From positions 2,704,001-2,768,000 of the forward strand of contig JAQPZY010001621.1 of NCBI GenBank assembly GCA_029931535.1: a stretch of 64,000 bases of DNA. Reading direction: 5' to 3'. How positions within the stretch are numbered: position 1 is the stretch's first letter; every line of letters begins with the position of its first letter. Below, in pieces: positions 56,055-64,000 of the stretch. The notes below the pieces were generated by a model, which worked only from the letters and a program-made list of their open reading frames with translations, did not search any database and was not told the origin of the DNA. The position numbers and the translations under genes were made by a program. The DNA comes from Margaritifera margaritifera (Eukaryota > Mollusca > Bivalvia > Unionida > Margaritiferidae).

Positions 56055-56660
56055 AGATTGTGAAGTAAATACATTCTTGTAATCAGATGCTACCTATTTA
56101 AGAAGGGTTGTGATGGCATTGCCTGCAAACTGCACCCTGTAGCAATGACAACAAAATATTAAAAATAAAGATGTTTACTCATCAAATCCAGTGAGGCTGG
56201 ATAATTTTTGGTTCAATAGGGTCCCCTAGTAACCCATTAAAAAAATGTTGATGTTAAAAGAAGATAATTTAAACAAGCAGCAGTTTCTACGAAACTTTGA
56301 AATGCAATTTTTCACTAAAATAATTATCAAAATCAATATTTAAAAAATCAATAATAAACTCAAGTGCATGCTATGCTAAATCTTGGACATATATGAAAAG
56401 CTGTAAATACTTAGAAAGTACTTGACACAGTTGTTTGAATGTATCTATAGTCTGATTTGATATGTAGCATTATTAGTAAAAAAACTGACTTTCACTAAAG
56501 GTCTGTTGACATAAATATTTTCCTAGTTATACATATTTAAAACATATTATTAAATAGTATGATTGGCATTGTTTTGTTTGCTATTTTTGTATCTGTGCTT
56601 TTATCATACTTGTCTAGACCTACACACTTTACTTAAAACTGACTATAGCACACTGTGCAT
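56055..56660. other. Stretch without a recognised gene
   Basis: AT-rich; the missing upstream exon of the MPV17-like gene was looked for here without success. Confidence 0.4.
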
Positions 56661-56666
56661 GAGACC

Positions 56667-59300
56667 TACAGTACAGCTCATGCGATTTTTCAGAACTCCG
56701 CGCATCGTGGTGGGGGTGGAGAGTGAGTGGAGAGAATTAAGAAAAACCCCTCCACCATCACTCCACGCGTCCTGATGGAGTTGTCGTGGAGTCTCGCGGA
56801 GAATAGCCCTGCACACCACGCTTTCTCGCAAGTCGCATCCGATCACCACCGCGGAGTGGACATGGTCTCGATAATAAGGGCGTGGTTTACTGTTTATTAC
56901 CCATGCAAGCAGAGGTTGAGAGAGAGACGGGGTGCACCGATTTATCTACATCGTTATCCCTCTCGGGAGCAATTTGCTAACTTTTTTATACTGAAAAAAA
57001 CGTAGTAATTCAGTTAATTATAAATATTTCCTTGTTCTAACAAAGATAATTTATGATACATAGTGCCAAATCATATTTAAGATGATGATAACGTAATGAC
57101 AATGCCTCATAAACTGTATTAATACTACATTTTGCGCAATGAATCTAATTTCTTTTTCTTCAATACTATGTTATCGGAATCTAAACATGCATTCATTTCC
57201 TTATTTCTTTTTCAGTAAACGCAATTACAAAATTGTAATGATCATATGAAAGTCAGTGATATTGTACTACCTGCAATAAAAAGAACGATAAACATCGAAC
57301 AAATTAATAACAAAGCTGCATGAAGTGAAACAAAATCGCACAAGTTCCGATGGTTACTCAATGCATGAGTACTCATTCACATATTGTACGTTTTTTTCTG
57401 ACATCCAATCGCTTAAATAAAGCATTATTAAGATTTCACATCATTATTATATTTTAAACTACTATTTTGCATTAATTACCAAAGTAGCGGGTTTTTTTTA
57501 AAATCACAAATGGTCGCAAAAGGTCATCCTAGATACATGTAGTTGACACGTGCAAGTAACCTAGCACAATACAAGCCATCAGCACTGCGTGTTTTCTTTG
57601 ATATTGATGTGTTAATTTCATGTTCTAACTGTTAACCTAAAAGTACAACAGCAACGCTTCTGCGGGTTTGTTTTCTTTGCCATTGATTTGACAAACTTGC
57701 GCATCAGATGAAATTAATGTTTAACTTTTTCTTTTCTGTTCATTTTCCTATTGCATAATACAGAAAAATAAGATGAATAATTTTAGATCATTAACTCTTC
57801 TTAGTAAAGTCCCCCCCCTCTCTCTCTCATAAAATATGGAATCCAAATCACTACTGCACAAGTTATCGTAAATTGAAATCTGGAAAAGTTTGCAAGTGGT
57901 AAGAAACAGAAACACGCTCAATAACCAAAAACTCTAACAGTCACAAACAAGAAACTGCATTCTTTAATATCTGCGTAAAAATAATTAAAAAAGTATATTT
58001 TATTTTTATATTTTCGCCATAGGAAAATGAGTAAAAAATAGGATACTCGTGGAGACAATACATCCATGCAAAATGCTCTAAACTTGTTGGAAATTAAAAT
58101 CTCTGAACATCTCAGATTTTAGAACTGTCCATATTATTTTTCATTTCCATTTCGGTAATAAGCCGAGTTCAGATTAATTACTAACAATTATCAAACTTCC
58201 GTTGTTAATGGCGGGACCATAATTGCGGCTGTAAAGTACAACGCACTAAGTCAGATGGCTTCGTGTGATAAAAACACACTGTTCCCAAGCTGAAACTTAC
58301 ATTATCCTTTGATGCAAACCCTTGTTAATATTTTACAACAGTGTTCACAATGGTCACTGCCTTGATTTCTGTAGAACATCCGCTGAAGTCAAGTCTTTAT
58401 TAGGGAGAGACAATTGAATTTTCCAACCGGGAAGGGGGGGGGGGGAATGCATGAAAACAATTGTCTTTCTCTGATTTTTGTAGCAGACGTTAATCAGTTC
58501 CATATTTCACTTAAAATAAATAATTGCTGTGATGAAAGAACAAAAAATATCCCGGTCGAAAAAAAACAAAACAATATATAAACCCCGTATATTAAATGGT
58601 CAGTCCCTTAAAGTATACATGCAGTCATAATATTCAGCCTCGTGACTCTGCTTAAAGACTAAGCACGCGGTTTGCATTTCAGTGTAAATTCAGTGTTTTA
58701 GGTTTGTTGTTGTTGTTGGGGGGGGGGGGGGTAAGCAGAAGCGGATGTCAATTTGGATTTTAATTGTCCATATCTCAGAGAATTACTTTCCTTTGGAACA
58801 AAATGATAAATTTATTTTGATTGAGAGGCTCAGCAATGTGTGCTTCTCATCAAGTCAGTGCATAAGTTTGTTCATATTTCTTTAAAATAAATTAAAATCA
58901 TAAACTTATTGCAAAAGAAGTCGATCAACCTTTTATAAACAGTAATGTGTACTGAATATACATGACTTTTGAAATTATTTTTTTTATTGTCCAAATATAC
59001 GATCAAAATAAAAACGACTGATTCTTCAGATGGTATCCGGTTATAAATCACTCTTGACGTCTCAGTCTTTCCATAGGTGGTCTTCATTCATTGGCTGTTC
59101 AGATGTCAATCAGTAATGTCGACTAGCCCCTCCACAGTGGAGTTTACATCTGTGTGCCTGCCAAAAAGGGTGGTGATTTGTAGGTATTTATGCCAATTTA
59201 TGCCTCCACCGTGGAGTGCTATCGCGGAGCTAAAGTGGAGGGGATTGAGTACCCCACCGCGATGCGCGGAGCTCCGAAAAATCACGTGAGCTGTACTGTA
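56667..59300. mobile_element. 2.6 kb element bounded by ~49 bp inverted repeats
   Basis: 56667-56715 (TACAGTACAGCTCATGCGAT...) is an inverted, about 85-88% identical copy of 59252-59300. The GC-rich tracts inside each end (to about 56880 and from about 59115) are rich in CCTCCAC/GTGGAG and CGCGGAG motifs. The 2.1 kb between is AT-rich with G-runs (58436, 58719) and has no coding frame. It may be one non-autonomous DNA transposon or two oppositely oriented copies of a short one. No target duplication was resolved. Confidence 0.6.
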
Positions 59301-59309
59301 ACTGTACTT

Positions 59310-60885
59310 AAAATAGTAATGTGCCTTGAAAACAGCCATTTTGTGTGGTACCTGTATCTAAACTTCAAACTGTTTGTGTTAAATTATGCCAAAAAAAAAG
59401 AAATTGAAATTTATTTGTGTGATATTCATAAACAACTGTACATGTTGTTCATTTTGGAATGTTTCAGTATTCAAAGCATAACATTTTCACTTATTATATA
59501 GCGTCTTCCACTTGAAAAAAATATACAAATAATATGTTGCTGCCAATAAAAGATTTTTTAAACCAAGTCATTCACACAAATGCTGCCACTTTCAAACACT
59601 TGGCACACCTGTAGTTTGTAGTGAACATCACACTTTTGTGTTACCAATTATCTCCCCATTACAATGACACCAGGTGATAACTGAAGTAACTACAACTTGT
59701 TGATATCTCAAATTTAAAACTTTAAAAAAATTAACACAGAAAACTTAACAGAAGTCCTCAACACTGACGCTACTTTTGATCTTGCCACTGGAAGATTTCT
59801 CCCTTGCTAAATGGAACAACAGCGCTCTCAATATAAAATTCAGGATAAGAAGCAGAAACCCCAAGGTCAAATTATGGGGAGTCAAACCCTAAATTTAACA
59901 AGTCATACTTTAAATTTCAGGAATAAATGACAAATCAATTATTCAGAAGCTAAATAATTTTATGGAACTATATTTTCTGTAAAATAAAAAGAAAAAAGAA
60001 AAGAGAGTTGTCTTTGTAAAACAAGTATGCCCCCACTGCAAACTAAAAAGTCAAAAAAGTTTTCAAAATTAAAACAAAATTTGAAAAATATTGATATAAA
60101 ATAGCATGAAAATCTAAAAAGGTCACATAAATATGCATATCAGATTTCATTTGTTAACTCAAGCGGTTCTTACAAAAAAGAATTTGTTAAAAAGTCCAAA
60201 AACATTTCAAAAATATGTAAAACAAATTATCCATAAAGACCTGAAAATATAATTACCATCCTTACCTTATGTTTTTGGATTACAAAACTAATTACATGTA
60301 TTTATTTTAATGTTTAAAAGCTGAGCAACAAAGAAAATAATTCCCAACAAAACTGTCAGAGAACTTAGGCTTGGGGTAGGGGTGGGGAAAAAACTGGCCT
60401 CTTTGTTTTGGTTCTGGAGTCGGCTGATTAACGATTGTATTTGCAATGTAGATATGACCACATCAGAATCTTTGTATATATATCTTCACATCTTTGATAT
60501 AAATACTCTTGTTTCCAAATGAGAAAATAAATCAAAACAGCAGTTTGTCAATGTCAGTGAACTGCCATGCATGATCATCTCACTGTGTATTAAAACTATT
60601 TTAGCTTTTGGCAGATGAAAAGAGACTACTGAAACCCTCATGCCAAACAATCCAACAAATATTGCTTCCTTTATTCAAATTTCCTCTGTAATAGTCCCGA
60701 GTATAGGAAACTGTGACATGTGCTGCCATTTTCATATAAACAAAACAATTAGCCAATCAGCGCTTGGGTTGCAATGAACCCATAATAAAAGTAGCACATG
60801 ATGTCAACACAAGGTGCAAGTATTATTGTAGGATTTTATTATTATTTCAATTTGAAGTTCATGCTGACATATGAATGAGCTGGAG
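59310..60885. other. Stretch without a recognised gene
   Basis: AT-rich; degenerate phrases near 60040-60250 resemble those at 39.1-39.9 kb. No coding frame is supported. Confidence 0.4.
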
Positions 60886-60887
60886 AG

Positions 60888-61108
60888 TACCATATATACT
60901 CGTTCATAAACCGGGTCCAAATGCAAACAACATTGACCCTGATCTGCCATCACATAATGCGCCAGCAGATCGGGGTCTATGCTGTTTGTTTTACTAATTA
61001 GTCCTTACAAACTGCATAGACCCAGATCTGCTGGTGCATGATGTGATGGCAGATATGGGTCTATGTAGTTTGCAATTGGTAATTGATTATACGCGAGTAT
61101 AAACGGTA
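60888..61108 (+). mobile_element. Double-hairpin element, copy E (full length)
   Basis: 221 bp, left TACCATATATACTCGTTCAT, right TATACGCGAGTATAAACGGTA. Palindrome 1 at 60924-60988 and palindrome 2 at 61008-61072 are each about 65 bp with a short central loop, separated by the conserved spacer around CTAATTAGTCCTTA. Confidence 0.92.
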
Positions 61109-61109
61109 T

Positions 61110-62575
61110 TCAGCAGGATGAACAATAATCATGTTTTGAGCATTATGGTCTGCAGCTCTTTCTCTCTCTCATTTGAATGTAAAAGAAGAAACAGTTTTCA
61201 ATGATAAATATATAAGACTAGAGTCATTCATATAATCAGAGAAGCAGTATATTAACTCAATTTATTAGAATGGGATTTTAAACATTCAAAATGTTGGGTG
61301 TATGCAAAGGTAAATGTTATGCGCAGTCAGTAATATATAAAACCAATATATTTTTCCTTGGAGTGATTAGCAATGTCTGTTAGATAATGGAGCTAATGCA
61401 TTCAGTGTGTATATACATACTTTTTATTAGACAGTTTAAGATTATGATAGGGCATCAACAATGCAACACAGTTTGCACAGAATGGATTCAAATGATTTCC
61501 CACATTTAATAAATTAAATTTAGAATTAAAGTTTATGCATACCAGCTTTATGAATGTATGTTCTTTTTAACAAATGTTGTGCTTTATCTGCATGGAAACT
61601 ATTAATTTCAAAACAAAACTTCTTACTGCAACCAATAGAAATCTCTCTTTTATTAAAGACATTGATCAATGTTAAGCTGAAAATAATAACTATATACGAC
61701 ACAGAACTTAAGAAATTGTCATTTTTGGACAGTTTTCGAAACAGATGATAATAAAAAAACAGCAACTGTTGACAGTTTTGTATAGGCAGTGTACATCGTC
61801 ATGATTTTTGTTTTCAAATACCAGGCACTGTATTAAACCAAGTTACTTTTCTGTTTCTTTATGTAAACCGTAACTGGTCTTATTTAGCATGTCCTAAATT
61901 AGAATGAAGAATATAATTACCAAAACAGCTGTCTCAAAATGGATGCATAGAAAAATTGCTCAGAAAAAACATTTTGGGTGTCCAAAATCATAGGGTGTCT
62001 GAAGATTTAGGGTAAAGATGGAAGGTCATTTAGACAAGTATCCATTTGTCTACATTTAGAGTTTTTTGCACAATCTTGCTAAGATACTTCTCACGACGGC
62101 TGTATGGACAGGACCAAATCACAATGCCATGCTGCAAGCTGTGGGGGCATAAAAAGTGTTCAATAAAAATAACACAGAGCCTACTTTTGATGCATGTCAT
62201 GTGTGCATCTATGTACATGCTTGTGAGGAGATATTTGCTTATTTTTTATTGAAACCAATTAAGTCTATAAATAGGGTTTCCACTAATGGACGTCATGGCA
62301 TATTATACACTAGACTTCTCCAGGACGTCCAGAATTATACCATTTGAGAGCATGGGGACTTCTTTTTTGTTTTCGTATCTGCCCAAATAATAAACCTGTC
62401 ATCCAAATCGTTAATGCATCCTATTTCTGCCACAAGAGCTAGTTAATTGTGCTAATCTGTTTATTTACAATGCCCAACAAAGAGAACAATGCCGACTCAT
62501 GTAATTGTCTGCGTATTGTATGTTTGTATCCTATGTGTATGTTATCATTATATATGAATGCATCTTAAAATAATG
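61110..62575. other. Stretch without a recognised gene
   Basis: AT-rich. The segment near 62044-62115 (TTTGTCTACATTTAG...) resembles that at 40370-40430, implying a dispersed repeat. Nothing coding is supported. Confidence 0.4.
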
Positions 62576-62589
62576 TTTTAATGTCTGTT

Positions 62590-62960
62590 TAAATTGCTGT
62601 TTTAAATATGTACAGTATGTTATGTAACAGTGTATGGTAATGTCTATATACTTTATGTGTGACTTGTATGTTACGTATCACTGTATGATAATGTCTCTAT
62701 ACTTTATGTGTGACTTGTATGTTATGTATCACTGTATGATAATGTCTATACTTTATGTGACTTGTATGTTATGTATCACTGTATGATAATGTCTCTATAG
62801 TTATTTGACTTGTATGTTATGTATCACTGTATGATAATGTCTCTATACTTTATGTGTGACTTGTATGTTATGTATCACGATGATAATGTCTATATACTTT
62901 ATGTGTGACTTGTATGTTATGTATCATTGTATGATAATGGATATATACTTTATGCCATTA
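62590..62960 (+). repeat. ~51 bp minisatellite, about seven copies
   Basis: ACTTTATGTGTGACTTGTAT, then GTTATGTATCACTGTATGAT and AATGTCT recur at 47-51 bp intervals from about 62640, with small deletions in some units. Confidence 0.9.
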
Positions 62961-62964
62961 AATC

Positions 62965-64000
62965 TAGGTCTGGTGCCTCTCATATTCTAAGAGAGTTGCC
63001 CATCAGGCCTGTCAAAAAAAGTGTCATTTAATTTGCCTAAAAGAAACCTAGAATGCACTAATGAAATGTAGCATTTTAATTTTGAAGTTCTTGAGAGACA
63101 CTGGTAAACTATTATTATTGAGTCCCCTGCAGAGGTCCCTTCACCTTATCAAGATCGTCTACTTAAATGTATCTAAAACTATAAACTTTGTGTACAAAGC
63201 AAAGCACATGACCTAGGAATGTGGAACAGTACTATTTTTGTACTCTGTATTTCACTGGTTACCTATAATTAGCACTCACTAGTCCTACATGAATACTAAT
63301 GAGCTGTCCCCTTGCTCACACTGACTTGGTAATGCATCAATGGTTAAATATACTGAGCAATACCTATGTAATTGTTTGAAAATCAAGCCAAGCTATAAAA
63401 AAACCCAATACATGTACAATGTTTTTCACCCTTAAGGAACTGAGATCATTATATTATATTTTAATCCATTTTGTTCAAAGAGTTGGTAGCTGCCATTCAA
63501 ATGATATCGAGAGTGTTTTCTGTAACTGTGACACATCAACAGTACTATCACACAAACTAATTACAAAACTTGAAGCTACTGTATTTACTGATTGATATAA
63601 AAAAATACCAATGCTTCTCCAACTTCATTTCTGTTTTCAACTCTGATAGAGAAACATTGAAATTTTTTTAGCATCAATAAAATGAAACCACTTCAAGACC
63701 CCCAAATACTCATCCCTAGAGATCATGATGAAATACACATACTGTACATTAACCTAAAGGCAAAATGGAAGATACACAGTCAGAGATCACAAAAGCAGAG
63801 GTGTATGCCACAATTATTAATAATTCCACATCTAAACATACAGAAATTGTGAAATTGTTGGAAATCATGTTACTTTTGATCACCTCTACAGCAGAATGAA
63901 AACAAGGGTACAGCCTCATGAACAATATCACTTGTATAAGGGACCAACCATTAAATTTTTCATGAATGGGTGTGTCCAAATAATAGTAAAATATATGGCC
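62965..64000. other. Right edge of the window, no gene recognised
   Basis: AT-rich; the minus-strand frame at 63749-63979 has no recognisable domain. The missing MPV17-like 5' exon is not visible here. Confidence 0.4.

Noticed and set aside
56563..57005. Plus- and minus-strand frames around the GC-rich end of the 56.7 kb element
   Set aside because: They fall in inverted-repeat sequence and have no domain; similar frames appear at the other end (59106-59339).

Overview
This is a eukaryotic, AT-rich, intron-bearing and repeat-dense stretch of nuclear DNA. The mix of tRNA-derived SINEs, hAT and piggyBac relics, a Polinton-type virus-like relic, many ~140-150 bp degenerate tandem repeats and long (GT)n(GA)n microsatellites suggests an invertebrate, most likely a bivalve mollusc. 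That is an inference from style, not a marker gene.

Host genes are few. The best is a minus-strand MPV17/PMP22-family membrane protein gene. Four exons (55213-55052, 40584-40508, 38269-38142, 29838-29799) join with correct splice sites and phases, and a poly(A) signal lies near 29625. Its 5' exon(s) are not seen and probably lie to the right of the window. Introns of about 14.5 kb and 8.3 kb are packed with repeats. A second candidate is a single-exon, very basic 202-residue ORF at 21593-22201 with no recognised domain.

Layout: 0-2.9 kb, unannotated DNA with one SINE flanked by a target-site duplication. 2.9-5.3 kb, a 2.35 kb DNA transposon with ~114 bp, ~97% identical terminal inverted repeats, a TATA/initiator promoter, one intron and a single nonsense codon. 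5.4-5.9 kb, a short piggyBac-like relic. 6.5-7.5 kb, degenerate tandem repeats. 7.7-18.6 kb, a strongly decayed Polinton/Maverick-like island (integrase with chromodomain, protein-primed family B DNA polymerase, coiled-coil and unassigned ORFs), containing two arrays of ~60 bp repeats in inverted orientation. 19-20.7 kb, repeats, a GC-rich hAT-type MITE and a SINE inside a GA microsatellite. 22.5-24 kb, a duplicated cassette carrying (GT)n(GA)n. 26.9-28 kb, a two-exon hAT transposase relic. 29.6-55.2 kb, the MPV17-like gene with repeat-filled introns. 55.5-56.1 kb, a hAT MITE with a perfect 8 bp target duplication and a nested hairpin element. 56.7-59.3 kb, an element bounded by ~49 bp inverted repeats. 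59.3-64 kb, mostly unannotated DNA with a fifth hairpin element and a 51 bp minisatellite.

The most distinctive structure is a ~221 bp mobile element seen five times (25.5, 44.8, 48.8, 55.8, 60.9 kb). It holds two adjacent near-perfect ~65 bp palindromes whose stems differ from each other by compensated changes, between TIRs that begin at a TA. No prokaryotic system, CRISPR array or intact non-coding RNA gene was found.
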